The notes beneath the pieces are model-generated. The model ran no database searches. It had not been told where the DNA came from and saw only the letters and a program-made list of their open reading frames with translations. A stretch of 64,000 bases of DNA from Jaltomata sinuosa (taxonomy: Eukaryota; Streptophyta; Magnoliopsida; Solanales; Solanaceae). The stretch is taken from contig QJPP01007254.1 in assembly GCA_003996215.1 (NCBI GenBank), forward strand, positions 310,001-374,000, in the 5' to 3' direction. Numbering within the stretch: position 1 is the stretch's first letter; every line of letters starts with the position of its first letter. Below, piece by piece: positions 45,383 to 56,884 of the stretch. Position numbers and translations under genes: made by a program.

Positions 45383-45395
45383 AAGAGGGGGAGAA
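45383..45395 (+). promoter_or_regulatory. E2 polypurine tract
   Basis: AAGAGGGGGAGAA directly before the LTR start TGTGAGACCCC at 45396; a well-preserved tract, preceded by GGACGAATGTTC, which is common at this place in plant gypsy elements. The 240 bases between the tail of pol (45140) and here hold no gene. Confidence 0.9.
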
Positions 45396-48041
45396 TGTGA
45401 GACCCCGTAATTTTTTTCCATATAATATAAGTAGCATGTCATGAGTGTCTGAGGTGTATATGACTTGGTGTAACACGTTAGGAGAATAAGGTTTCAAATG
45501 AGTGGTAATATCAAAGAATTAAACTAAGTCTTAGGTCAAGGAGAGCCCTTAAACAAAAGTTTGAATTAAAGAAATACCTCGTGTACCACCTTGCTCGTTC
45601 GGAAAGTTTAAATTAATCCATATCTTTGGGATAAGACTAAGAGTATATAATATACTAATAAGGATGTGTTATGATGTATTATAATCACTCAATGTCGTAT
45701 GTTAAGTTTTGAAGTCAAGCAAGTTGCGAAATAAAAGTTGGCAAAAGTTATCGTAAGTTTCTTTAATAAATTTTCTGAACTTTGGGTCAAATGTCTTCGA
45801 GCATTTCTCCCAATATATGAAGAGTTTGAGTGAACCCAACTACCAACTCGAGGTATACGAGTCTAGTTTCCAACACACCAAACCTCACATCAAACCGATC
45901 TCAGTGTAAAAAGTTATGACTATTTTACCGCGGACTGTCTTTGATGAAACCGGGTCGCGAATCGGATTGGGTCTAGATTAGAATATATATGTCTATTGAT
46001 GTTTTAAGTCGTAAAAACATTCTAAAAACAGTTCTGAAATAGGGAGAAACATAGGAGAGGGTTACACGACAGTTCTTGAGTGATCAAGGTGAGTTTTTGG
46101 TGATTTCTATCGCTAAAGTTTGCCCCCGTGCCTAGAAATGTGAACTCTACGCGTGGCAACCATTTTACCCTTCGATAAGCCACGTTTGGAGTTGGTTTCA
46201 GAAGATAAGACTTGGTATTTCTTGGTGGTTCTTCAATATTTATACTTGGTTTGCTAAGGTAACCATCTCGGGGCTCTTTTATGATCATTTTTATGAAATT
46301 CTACGGATGTTTCATCAAGTTATGATCCTATGGAAAATCTGCCGATTTAAGCTTAGTTATGAACTATTTGAAGTATGTATATGCTGCATATATATAGTGT
46401 TTGCGAACTTAGGACTTAAGGAACAATTTCCGTGAAGGAACTACGGGCATTCAGACGTTCGTTGGAAAGGTATGTTAAGGTTAAGCGTTGTCCTTCCTTT
46501 GAGCACGAATTTTAGAAAATTCCTAAAATGTCAAATGCAATATTTTACTATTCTACTGCTAGAAATACCTTCTGTAAAAGGCATAGGGATCGCAACTGAA
46601 GTATTTTTGTGGTGATATTTTAATCGTTCGGTTATATAGGATATTCGGCATCTATATGTCATTTTTTCGACTTCCTTAACAATATGTCCATATGTAGGAG
46701 TTCTTATTCTTCTTTGGGTGTTATGACTTAAAATGATTACAAAGGAACATTAAGAATTCACAACAGCCCCCTCCTTCCTCGCTAAAATAATTTTTGGAAA
46801 ACTTTAAAATAATACGTCAATTTTCAAAACTCTCAAATGTAAGTCGTATGTTTAAACTACTAAAGGACTTGGTTTTGAAATACCTTCTTTTACAAAGTAT
46901 TAGGGAAACATATATATAAATTAAGTGAAGCACCTTAAGCTCTTTATGAACATCCTTAGGTTTAAGTTACCTTTCTAAAGTCGAGTTAAGTGTTTCAAAT
47001 CTATTCTAATAGCACATAAAGTTCTACGAGGCATTTACATGTTATACAAAAGTAATTACGAGATTATGAGAAAAAAAGTACCAACGGGCCAAGATTGGCA
47101 ACATGACATGGTAACATACATGCATTACGAATCCATGACATGACATGCTATGCATCCAACTATCGAGCTATAATAGGGAAGTATGAGGCCTATTGCCTAT
47201 ATTTATATGTATGAGATACAGATGGCCACGAGTTGGCAGATATGATGTCGATTAGCTACCAGAAGAGACCACCATTTCTAGCACTTGGTTGGGTATGACA
47301 TGAATTTGCATCAATATATATGTATTCACGACATATGATTATGCGGGCATACCATGCATATTTAATTTATATAAGGTCGGATGTCACATGGAGGCTATCA
47401 GAGTTTTAGTTTTAGGTGGTATATCTATTACCCTTTTTACAACAACTATTTATGATTCTTCTCTCTGCCTTACATACCAGTACATTTTTATTCGTAATGA
47501 TGTCCTATTGCTTAGGGATGTTGCATTTTTGTTTCGTGCGTGCATGTCCAGGTAGGGATTCTGATCGACCCCTCCACTAGGATTTAGGGTTAAGCTATGA
47601 GTTGGTAAGCCCCACCTCTTCCTGGGGCTATCAGAGGGTGTTTACTTTTGTTGTACAGTTTTTCTATAATTGGGGCCTTGTCCCGACCAGTGCTTATGAC
47701 ACTCTTAGTGGATATTGGGGACATGGTATTCTAGGTTTCTTTTTGCAGCTTCCGGTCTCCAGCCCCATAGGTTTGGCATGTATGTATATGTATGTATGTG
47801 TGTCTTCCTTTGCGGCCTCATCCGCCAACCTGTACTTTATTATTTTTGGCTTGTCTACCTTTGTCTATATGACTTATTGTCATTATGGTTATGACCTTAA
47901 CAGTCCAGGCTTGGTATTTCAGATGTTATACTTCCCAACTTTTTGGGCCCATAGTTTAGTCAGCTAGTATGTTTTAGTGGCTAACTCAATCGACTAAGGT
48001 ATCGAGTGACAATCGCGCCTCTGAAAGTTTGGGGCATGACA
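45396..48041 (+). repeat. E2 3' LTR
   Basis: 2,646 bp, uninterrupted; matches 18932-21574. Ends GGGGCATGACA. The frames at 46022-46288 (minus) and 47602-47967 (+) mirror those in the 5' copy and have no known motif. Confidence 0.92.
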
Positions 48042-49292
48042 ATCCATTTCGTTTTTCATGATTTTCATTCACAAGTCGTGATTTAAAACTCCAAGGTTTA
48101 GAAATGAAAAGTTCTTTATTTTAGAATCAAGTTGTGAAGGATTTTCGTTGATTTTTTGAAACTAAGGTCATTGAAGTATGGGTAAACTGATTGTAGCATA
48201 TATATATTGATTTTTCTCATTTTAAACCGTGTATGAACTTTGAATTTTGGGGTTTTCTTGGATAAAGTTAAAGTTTGATAAAATGATGATTCGAGTTCCA
48301 TTTTAACTCCATTGTTGATAAAAAATTAGATTTGAACTTCTTAATCTATGGGTAAACTGAATTTCCAATAGTTTTCTGATTTTTTCCTTTCGATCTCGGA
48401 GTTGACTTTTGGAGTGACTTTTTAGAACCAGTTTAGAACCTTAGCAATATGGGTATTGTTGGACTTGTATTTATACATCGAGTCTATTTTTGATAGAGTG
48501 GTTGCGTTTGGAGGCTCTTCGTAAAGGGAAGGTTCAAGTGTGATCGCTTAGAGTCTTGCTATTCGGCTTCGAGGTAGGTTATGAATTAACTTTCTTTAGA
48601 CTTTGCTTGGGCGAGAACTTATTGTGTAAAGAATGCTATGGGTTGGGTCAATTTATGGAGTTGAATAATAAATGCGTGAAATTAAATTGTGATGTCCCAA
48701 TTGGGGGCTTGTACTATGATAGTGAATGGTGAATCAGATTATACACTTGACATTGAGGCTTGTAGCCTATGTTCCTAGGTCGTTTGTTATCAATACGAAT
48801 CGTATATGTACATCTTAGTTTACTTTGAATTATTATCTTTGAGCATTCATACCCATTCATCTCATGGATCATTAGACTGCTATGGTGAGGAAACTATTTT
48901 TTAAGAGAGATATGATGCATTTGCCGGATGGTGAGAAAACTTACTTTTATGAGTGATCCGATGCGTTTGCCGAATGGTGAGTTATGATCTTATTGAGTGA
49001 TTTGGAGTGATGATATATGAACCTCGCGAGTCCCCCATGGATCCTGTCCTGGAGCGATATATACTCGTAAGGTGTATACTGGTAGGCATTGGCCGTTGCA
49101 TAACATTCCATCTCATTGCATTGCATTATTATTTCATTTGTTGGCTTGATTGAGTTACACTATGCTGTTATTGTTGTTGAACTGCTGGGACTTTCTCTGT
49201 GTGTAAAGTTATTTTAGTATTCTTTATTTAATATAGTAACTGCTTAAGCTCGGTCAGTCTATAATGCCTACTGAGTACAAGTGGACCATACT
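48042..49292 (+). repeat. E1 3' LTR, second part (48042-48046 is the E2 TSD)
   Basis: Colinear with 2221-3346 from 48165 on, including the ~46-bp tandem pair at about 48882-48985. Similarity stops at about 49292, just after GTGGACCATACTC, where the pararetrovirus-like sequence begins; the remaining ~400 bp of the LTR (as in 3347-3747) are absent from the window. Confidence 0.85.
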
Positions 49293-49879
49293 CGTGCCAC
49301 CTCCAAATAGAGATTCGGGGAGATAGTTGATAAAATCTCCTTGTTCAATCTCTTGATCCATGGATTCATTTTTTGTATGGCTGGGAATATCATGCATTAT
49401 ATAGAGTTGTTGAAGGACAATTCTGTCTAGCTCTTGCCTGACTTTAATTTGTTGAATTTCTTCTTTAAGTAGTGTTATCTCTAATTAGAGGTCATGGATA
49501 GTTATTACCTTATATTTGTTAGAAGAAAATATGTTTAAAATATCAGTGATATTATAAGTATTTGCTACTTGGGGATGAGAAAAAATAACAGAGGAGGATG
49601 AGGAAGGTTTATCTAGAGCCTTTTTAAATTGTTCTACATAATACCTGTTTTGATCTGAATCTTTTAAGTTGCTTATGATTTCTAAGAGGAGATCTTGTTC
49701 TTTTGAGAGGACATTGATCTCAGGTTGGCTACTCTGGTCTTCTTACTCAGAATGGGAGGTTTCTAAGTCATCATTTTGAATTTGGTTGAAATCTTGTTCA
49801 AATTTATCATCGGCACAATCCAAATTTTCACTTTCTTGTAATAAAAGATTTTGTATCTGATTGAGGAAAGACTCATCAA
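49293..49879 (-). pseudogene. Pararetrovirus acidic spacer after the zinc knuckle
   Basis: Reads as a polar, Asp/Glu/Gln-rich stretch (L-D-C-A-D-D-K-F-E-Q-D-F, L-S-K-E-Q-D-L-L-L-E-I-I, I-H-D-L) continuing the frame of the knuckle to the left edge. No protease motif is reached before the sequence ends at the E1 LTR. Confidence 0.5.
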
Positions 49880-51999
49880 GATTAAGATTTCTAACCTTTT
49901 TAGACAACTTTCAGTATTTGGCGATATGACCAGGTTTTCTGCAAATATAACATAAGTTGTTATTAGGAGTTGGAAGGGCTAGCTTCTTAGTTGCTTTTGG
50001 TGTAGATGTCTTTGTTTTCCTAAACCTGGACACGTGAGGCCTAGATTTGGAGAATTCTTTGTCCTTAGGTGTTGATTTCCTATTGGTTTTCTTCCTACAA
50101 GGGGTAGGCCAAATTGTTCATAAAAACTTCCTAAATCTCGACGTGTTTGAGATCTATCTTTAGCTAATTGCCTTAATATCTTATCTTGGCGACAAATTTC
50201 AAGAGCAACTTGTTGAATGAGGCTTGTAAGCTGACCATAGGTGATTTGTTCATAGGGAATTATATCACCGGAATATTGGTTTTGTAGCTCTTCTTTGACT
50301 AAGTCTCTAAGGGATTTAGGTAATCCATCTAGAAATTTTTCTTTCCAGTATGGAAGATTACCATCAGGTTTTTCATAGATTCTAGTGAGAAAAGAATCCT
50401 TATACCACCTAAAATAGAAAGAGTTTTACACTTAAGGTTGTTGAGTATTACAGAAGACCTTTCTCTAAAAATACCCAGACTTTCTATGAATATTTTAATA
50501 ATGGTATAAATCAACGTATTTATTGAGTCAGAAATAGTTTGGTCATCCTTAAGTATGGGTTCACCTGTTGAGTCAAGCCGAACACTTTTAATTTTTTTTT
50601 TGCTTATCTTCTTCATTAAGATGGGAGTCCCACCAACCCTTTAGCTGACCAGTAAAGTTTGCTACTAGGACAAGGGTAGTGAGTTGGTCTGAGCAATTAT
50701 GAGAGGTTCTATATGCAGTGGCAACCATTATCATTTGCTGTAATTTGGATAAAATATGTATTCAGAGCAACCATATATGTTCCATTCATAGATGTTGTTA
50801 GCATTGTAGTTATTTTGGATAACATCAGGTTTCTCTTCTAAGGCTACATCTGAATGGGTAGCTCTAGAGTAATAAAGTTTTTGTGGCTTATGCCAGTTGG
50901 AAAATTCAGTCCTTAGAGGGGCAACTCCTAGAGAAATTTGTTCCTCTGGTTGTTTATCAGCACCTTGATCAGAACTATCTTCTCGGAGGACTCCTAGTGT
51001 TGCAAATTTTTTTCAAGAATGATCCTTCATTGGGGTATCTAGGGCTAAAGATTCTTCAAGTTCTAAAATTCTACATTGTAATTCAGAAAGTTGAGGAAAA
51101 TATTTTAAGTGGTAGTATTGTAGTTCTTTAGCAAATGTTTTAGGACTCTCGTATGGTTTAAATAAGGGAACTGAAGAGGTGGAGGCTTCTGTAGATTTTG
51201 GAGTAACTAGTGGTTTACAAATTAAATATTCACCAAGTGCTTGTAAATATCTATTTGTATAATTATTTTGTTCAAAATTATTTTTGATGTCTTTGTTATT
51301 AATTGCTTCGTTGTCAACTTTTTTTTGAAAGGGGCTGCAACAATTAGGTTATCAGCATAGGTTGTCATAAATCCTTGTGACGGAGGAAGTTCGAAAGTGA
51401 CTTCTCCTCCATTACAAGTTTTTCACACTTTTGAAATATTAATTAATTTAGAAAAAGGGAAGTCTAATTGATGATAATCAGTATAGGCTTTAAACCATTC
51501 AAAAATAATAATTTATTTTTGGACAGAGTTAAAAAATTCATAAAAATTTCTTGAATACTACTTCTTTCATCATTTTGAAAATTCTTAAACAACCAAGTTT
51601 TTTTCAAGATTTTTCCTTGAGAGTAGAATTCTGTTCGAAGTTTTTCTTTATTTATTTGAAAATTTTATTTCAGAAATCCTAATTCTCCACCTAGTGATGA
51701 ATAAGTGGGTGACTGGGGTTGCTCAAAATTAACTTCAGCTGGGGGAGGTATTTCTACCGAATATTTTTCTTGAGGGATTATAGATTCAAAGTTAATAGCC
51801 TCAATTCTAGAAGAAAATGAAGAAACTGTGTCTAGCAGTTTGGATTTCAGATTGTACAAAAGAATAGGTAGAGACCCTTTGCCTAAGAGATCTCTGGAAA
51901 GGGATGGACATAGTTCCACTCGCGAATTGTTGGATCTGAGAAACTGTAGTGTTCTCAAGTTTTTCTGCTAGATTTTCATCTTGCACATCCAGTTTTGCG
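49880..51999 (-). pseudogene. Pararetrovirus coat-protein-like region with zinc knuckle
   Basis: Pieces 52019-51807, 51958-51665 and 50616-50329 on the minus strand are separated by stops and frameshifts. Recognisable segments include F-S-N-W-H-K-P-Q-K-L-Y-Y near 50900, I-Y-E-W-N-I-Y-G near 50785 and F-T-G-Q-L-K-G-W-W-D near 50650, as found in plant endogenous caulimovirid polyproteins. The region ends with C-Y-I-C-R-K-P-G-H-I-A-K-Y (49952-49914), in which the fourth ligand codon is TGA instead of Cys. It would form the nucleocapsid in a live virus; here it is dead. Confidence 0.55.
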
Positions 52000-52742
52000 G
52001 TATCTACACATGGTTCCAAGAAATGGGCTTTGGGACTGAAAGATGAGATCTCTGTAGATCTTCTTGGAATAGAATAGTTTCACCTTTATTAAGAGTTCTC
52101 TTGGCACCAGTATTAAAGGCTGAACTCATTGCCTTGTGTTGAATTCTATATATGATGGCTACTGGAAGGGATCCAGTTTTAGTCTTTTAGTTAGAAGACT
52201 TAACATTAAGTGTTAGAGAATCTAGAATATTCTTATCTTTGAGGAACACTGTAAAATTAGGAAAACAATCGAACTAAATTGGACCACTACATAGGCTGGT
52301 TTCTACCATTCTTAAGAGGGAATCATTGAAGTCTAAGAACCCAGAGTCTCTAAGACATAGGAGAACTGAGGTGTTTAAACCTTCCCTAGAAAGAGGTTTA
52401 GCAGCAATTTGAACCAATCCAAAGTGGAGGTAATCATACTTTCGTCTATATTTTTCAATATACTTTGGATTTAGAGGCTTGATATCCTCATGATAAGATT
52501 CAAGAGGAATAGTTTGTTCAATAGTACAAATGTGATAGTCACTTGCTAAAGGCCATCGGGAAAATTTGTAAATAGTGGACTGAGGATGTTTAGGAATCTT
52601 CTACTCATCAATTGATTGCTGAAAAATCAGAGAAGCTAACCTCTTCTTTGAGCTTAGAATTGAATGAGAAGGAAGAAGATGCATTAGACGAAGAAGCAGA
52701 TGAATTTTTTGAAAGGGAAGAGAAGGGATGGAAGAACTCCAT
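52000..52742 (-). pseudogene. Pararetrovirus movement-protein domain (30K-like)
   Basis: The start at 52742 (M-E-F-F-H-P-F) gives a Ser-rich N terminus that ends at 52608. After a shift of frame, about 52560-52030 carries Y-D-Y-L-H-F-G-L-V-Q-I-A, P-L-S-R-E-G-L-N-T-S, C-L-R-D-S-G-F-L-D-F-N-D-S and L-D-S-L-T-L-N-V. These are landmarks of caulimovirid movement proteins, which in live viruses form tubules through plasmodesmata. In-frame stops near 52300 and 52190 break it. Recognition is by motif; no search was possible. Confidence 0.6.
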
Positions 52743-54087
52743 AGTGAGATCTGCAAGAAAATGATTAGGAAAAACAATAATAACTTTAAAGCTTTCTGTC
52801 CTTTGATCTAGAGACCATTGGGTTCCAGAAAGTGTCACGACCCAATTTCTCAGGTCATGATGGCACCTACAACCCTCTTGTAGATGAACCAATCTCTGTA
52901 GCCCGAGACTATTAATAATGGGATATTAGAAACTAAGCACACGGAAGAAGCAATATAAAAGCGGAAGCAAAAGCAAAAAGTGAAGAAATACTGCAACTAG
53001 AATATATACAAAGGAAGTCAAACCATCCCACGACCTGGTATCATAGTATAAGAGCTACTACTAAATATAAAAAGTACTAGAGGATGCAAAATAGAACATA
53101 CATCTATCTCTTAATAACAAAAAAAGTATATGGTACAAAAGAAGAGATAAAAGCTAAGCCCCGATTGCCAGGAGCTCACCTTAAGTCTCAGATGTTTGCA
53201 AAGATGCATGAGTCTCCACGCCATCAACGACGAGAACTCACACTAGGATCTGCACCAGGAAGATACAGAAGTGTAATATGAGCTACAATTGCAAAGAAAC
53301 GGGTACCCAGTAGGCATCATAGGCTGACCAAGGGCATATAGGATATAAAAGCAATAAATAGTAGAAAAGGAAGGAAGTAATCACAAAAAACAAACAGAGA
53401 AGTACACGAAAGCTAGCACATATAGAATAAAAGGAGAAACAACCATATTAGGCTAGCGACAAGATATATATATAATCACAGAACATAGGTGAAGAAAAAG
53501 AGAATGCACGTGGATCCTTGCAACAACAATATATAAAAAGTGAGTTTAAGAAGAATGATGGTATACCAGTAACCTCAAATAAAAGGGAAAGAGGAAAGAA
53601 AGCCACTAAATAAAGACATGCTAACAGACAACTCATAAGGTAAGGATGATTAAATAATAACCCACAAGTACTACCATAGGATAGAATAAGCTAACCCACC
53701 AATGATCGGAAGGCTACTAACCAAAACTACAATAAGATAGAATAAGCTAATCTACCTACAATCCTAACGGGCGCCCATACACCCGAGAAACACAAGAAAG
53801 TGAAGACAATCCCTCCGGCATCCCATACTACCGGAGTGTACACTAAGAAAATAGCGTACAAGGGTGGATCCGAAACCAATAAGAATGTTATGATGCAATA
53901 TGATGAAACCAGGTGTGATAATACTGTTGTATGTACCTCCTCCGGCAATGATAGGCCCAGTAGGTAGGATCCATTGAAGGACGCACCCGTATACATCAAC
54001 TACATCGTATACCCCTCCTCCAACACTAGCAGCACGTAGCCCCTAGTCCGGATTGGCAAGATATATGGAGGTCCTCGACCACATACT

Positions 54088-54252
54088 AAATCTCAGAATC
54101 TCAAATATAACTGCCCAGAGTGTATCCGAGTTTAAACCAGTGATCTAAATCTCAAAAGTGAGTGCCCGGAGTGTATCCGGGTCTAAATCATTAAGCCAAG
54201 TCTCAAAACCCCAATAAGGGTTCCGGGAGCATAACCGAGTCTAAATCGGTAG
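54088..54252. repeat. Three-copy ~55-bp tandem repeat in E5 LTR
   Basis: Units share AATCTCAAA, TGCCCGGAGTGTATCCG and GGTCTAAATC; the third copy is more diverged (GGTTCCGGGAGCATAACCG). Confidence 0.65.
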
Positions 54253-55047
54253 TAAAACAAGTCTAGAATTTGGCGCGACCGAGTCTAGTGTAAGTGTGAA
54301 AAAACCGGTGATAAAATCATCATGACACCTCTTTTACTCAAAGAAGATCCATAAAAATCCATTTTAAATCCCTTTTTATAATTATTTATACTTAAAATGG
54401 GCCCTCGGGGCCATGCAAGGTTTAGAAAATTGGTTATAATAGGCCCAGAGCGAAAGTAATAGTAAATAATGTATACACTCTATATATGAATGATGATGGT
54501 ATACCAAACACAATCAGTAGCCCAACGGCTCACAATCAAACTATCACCCCTGCACAGGCTCAAATCGCTCTACAACATAGATAACCAGTTCTAATAACAT
54601 AATCCAATGTCGAGAACTCACAGACATTCCCAAATAACCCACCAGCTATTGTCCAAAGGCAATTACAACGCCACACGGGGCCACAAAGGGTAATACTACC
54701 AACTAAATCCAATACTACAATGAAACATATGAAATAAGATGGATCAAAAGAAAGCAAACAAGGTCTGGGGTGCCAAACTAATAAACCCAACCCAAGGATG
54801 CTAAATAATACAGTTATAGCCTATATACGCAGAGTCTATGTAGAGAAAACCATAACCTCTTTGTCGTTCGATGACAAGCTGCTGGAACAACGTTGTCCAG
54901 GCCTGAACTGCTCTGAGAAACTCCAAACAACAGTCAAACTATCACAAACATAGTCTACATGTTAAAATGAAGCTAATGATATCCATATTGCTAAAAGTTT
55001 AGCCGGGTCAAAATCTGGGTCACAAGCAGGCCAGTGGGCTCCGCAAC

Positions 55048-55753
55048 TAGGAGTGCACATCGGTTAGTTCAGTTCGGTTTTATAGATTATCGGTTTGGTT
55101 TATCGATTTTCGGTTTGTCAATATGCAAAATCGATAACCAAACCAATAAGATATTCGTTATCGGTTTTCAATTAATCAGTTTTGGTCCTTAATGGTTTGG
55201 TTTTCAATTTAACCGACAATAAAAATGCTTCTATGATTTTTTTTGCTTTCTTTTATTTTCATCTACATATATACACAACCTTGATGCATAAAAGTCTATA
55301 CAAATTACAAGCATAAGAAAATTCAAATACGTTATTACTAAAACAAACTTATTTTCTTTCTTGTTAACTAACAAACTTGAATGCAGTAACAACGCCTATC
55401 AATCTGTCAAAAAGAAAAAAACACTGATAGGTAGAACCCCACAAAACCAACGTCTTTAGAAAGAAAACAATAACACTAAGACAACAACAATAAAATGCAA
55501 AAAAATAATAAGGTATATATTTAAAATCTAAAGTCACTATTATAATTATGGATAAAAATAGTCTTAATATAAACTTATTGGTTTATTGGTTTAACCATTA
55601 ATAAAAACCTTACAATCAAAATCAAACCGATAGACCAATAAAAAAATTTACAAAACCGTTAAAAAACTGTTAACCAAATAACCTGATACCGATAAAATAA
55701 TAATATTTTTATCGGTTTGGTTTATTGGTTAAATTGGTTTTTGCACACCCCTA
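55048..55753. mobile_element. hAT-type MITE in the E5 LTR
   Basis: 706 bp flanked by a perfect 8-bp duplication TCCGCAAC (55040-55047 and 55754-55761). The ends are inverted: TAGGAGTGCACATCGG on the left and TTTTTGCACACCCCTA on the right (TAGGGGTGTGCA read inward). The 8-bp TSD and TAGGGGTGTGCA-like ends are typical of non-autonomous hAT elements of plants. The interior is AT-rich with repeated CGGTTTGGTTTATTGGTT-like units in both orientations and no coding capacity. Confidence 0.85.
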
Positions 55754-56094
55754 TCCGCAACCCGAAATTGGAAACAAAAATGTCCACGATGTTCCCGACC
55801 TTGCCAGGAACACATGCTCCAAAATTGAGCAAAAACAGACCATCGGAAGGGCTCCAAAACTGCCCACAATTCTTAAGAGTCAAGAGGGAAATCAAACAGA
55901 AAAGCGATGGAATTACCAAAGGAAACTTACCAAATTAGAGTCGACCACAGACTAGAATTATATCCCCCTCCAAGCTTTGGGATGATCAGAGTTGAAGAAT
56001 TGAGCTAGGAGTTTAATGAAAATGGTGGAAATTCGATTATGGGGTGAAGAAAACAAAGGGAAAGATTTATATACTGCTAGGGGTCCTTCTTCGC

Positions 56095-56355
56095 GATCTG
56101 AAGGTACACCACGTGATCACGATTATCACACTGGATAGACTATCACGATTGTGATAGTTTGGCCACACAGTCGCGAGTTATAAGGGGGCTGGGGCTGCAT
56201 CACACTCGCGAGAAGGAACCTCACGATCATGAAGAACAAAGGGCACCGGGTCAAGAGGCCGTTCACCGTGGTCGTGTGAAGGGAAACTCGCGATCGCGAT
56301 GCCCAAAGAGGCAGACCATCATGATCGCATGGCCTCCCTCGCGGTCGCGATTAAG
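56095..56355. repeat. Palindromic TCGCGATCGCGA-type cluster in E5 LTR
   Basis: Repeated motifs TCGCGATC, CACGTGATCACG, ATCACGATTGTGATAG, CTCGCGAG, TCGCGATCGCGA and TCGCGGTCGCGA stand in both orientations over about 260 bp. Confidence 0.65.
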
Positions 56356-56884
56356 GCCTGAGGCCTGCACCTGCAAAAACAACTAGCAAAAGAAGCTTAA
56401 GGCAAAATGTCTCCGGATGGGCCTACGAGGCTCCTCTGGGACCCCGCGTGCACAAATGGACTAGGGGCTCTTCTCTGAATGTTAACCAAAGTCAACCTCA
56501 CAAGCCAAACTGGCTTGAAAACACAAAAAATAACACAAAACCAAATCAAAGGCACCCAGAACCAGACCCAGACCAAGGGTCCCACTAGACCAAAATCACT
56601 GTTTTGGAGCCAACGGAACTGTTGGAATTCGATTCTGAGCACTTTTACCAAGAAAGTTGACCATAGTCAAAGATTTTCTAAGTTCAAGTTCTAAAACAGG
56701 AAAATGGTCATAACGACCTAATGAACATCCTGAGTACCAAACCTTCAGTCCCTGCAAGTCATAAATGACCTGTAGCCATTGAGGGAAAGCTAGAAACACA
56801 AAAAAATAGAAAATGACCTAGAGGGTCATTATAACATCCACTACTAAAAGGACTTTCATCCGTGAAAGTTAGGAAAAGGATAGT

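Larger units (their letters stand above)
18932..48041 (+). mobile_element. E2: Ty3/gypsy element carrying E3 and E4
   Basis: LTRs of about 2.65 kb: 18932-21574 plus 31161-31168 on the left, and 45396-48041 on the right. Both start TGTGAGACCCC, and they match throughout (about one difference in nine over the first ~118 bp, counted by eye). Internal parts: PBS 31173, gag 31400-32640, PR split by E4, RT, RH, IN, chromodomain-type tail, PPT 45383-45395. Removing E3 (with one TSD) and E4 (with one TSD) leaves an element of about 10.6 kb. It inserted into the E1 3' LTR. All genes carry stops. Confidence 0.9.
2220..49292 (+). mobile_element. E1: Ty3/gypsy chromovirus, host of the nest
   Basis: E1 is the outermost LTR element of the nest: partial 5' LTR (2220-3747), tRNA-iMet primer site (3751), gag, PR, RT, RH, IN (interrupted at 7988), chromodomain-type tail, PPT (about 17828) and 3' LTR from 17845. 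The 3' LTR is broken by E2 at 18931 and resumes at 48047, where it is colinear with the 5' LTR (48165-49292 matches 2221-3346). E6 (7989-16943) sits in its integrase. The last ~400 bp of the 3' LTR are not in the window. Many stops and a frameshift in gag make it one of the most decayed elements here, consistent with being the target of two later insertions. Confidence 0.85.
49293..52832 (-). mobile_element. Endogenous pararetrovirus-like (Caulimoviridae) fragment
   Basis: About 3.5 kb read on the minus strand in the order leader, Ser-rich N terminus (start at 52742), 30K-type movement protein, long spacer with acidic and coiled parts, capsid-like region and a CCHC knuckle near 49950, followed by an acidic C-terminal stretch to the left edge. 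This order matches the first half of a petuvirus-like single polyprotein; protease, RT and RNase H are missing. The fragment is bounded by the E1 LTR on the left and the E5 LTR on the right, with no TSD visible. Numerous stops make it a relic. The genus cannot be decided from motifs. Confidence 0.65.
52833..56836 (-). repeat. E5 3' LTR (contains a MITE)
   Basis: On the minus strand it starts TGTTATAATGACCC, right after a CCTTTTAGTAGTGGA polypurine-type sequence, and ends GGGTCGTGACA. Without the 706-bp MITE and its 8-bp TSD it is about 3.3 kb. It contains tandem repeats at 54088-54252 and a palindromic TCGCGATCGCGA region at 56095-56355. Open frames at 53084-54790 and 55717-56799 have no known motif and are judged chance. 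Confidence 0.75.

Noticed and set aside
18932..48041. E3 and E4 as parts of one large composite element with E2
   Set aside because: Each has its own LTR pair, primer site, polypurine side and a distinct perfect 5-bp target duplication, so they are separate later insertions.
53727..54790. Minus-strand ORFs of 76-90 residues in the E5 LTR
   Set aside because: Inside LTR sequence, no conserved motif, no homologue in the related E8 fragment.
55048..55753. Possible satellite or rearranged LTR segment
   Set aside because: Inverted ends and an exact 8-bp duplication fit a hAT-type MITE much better.
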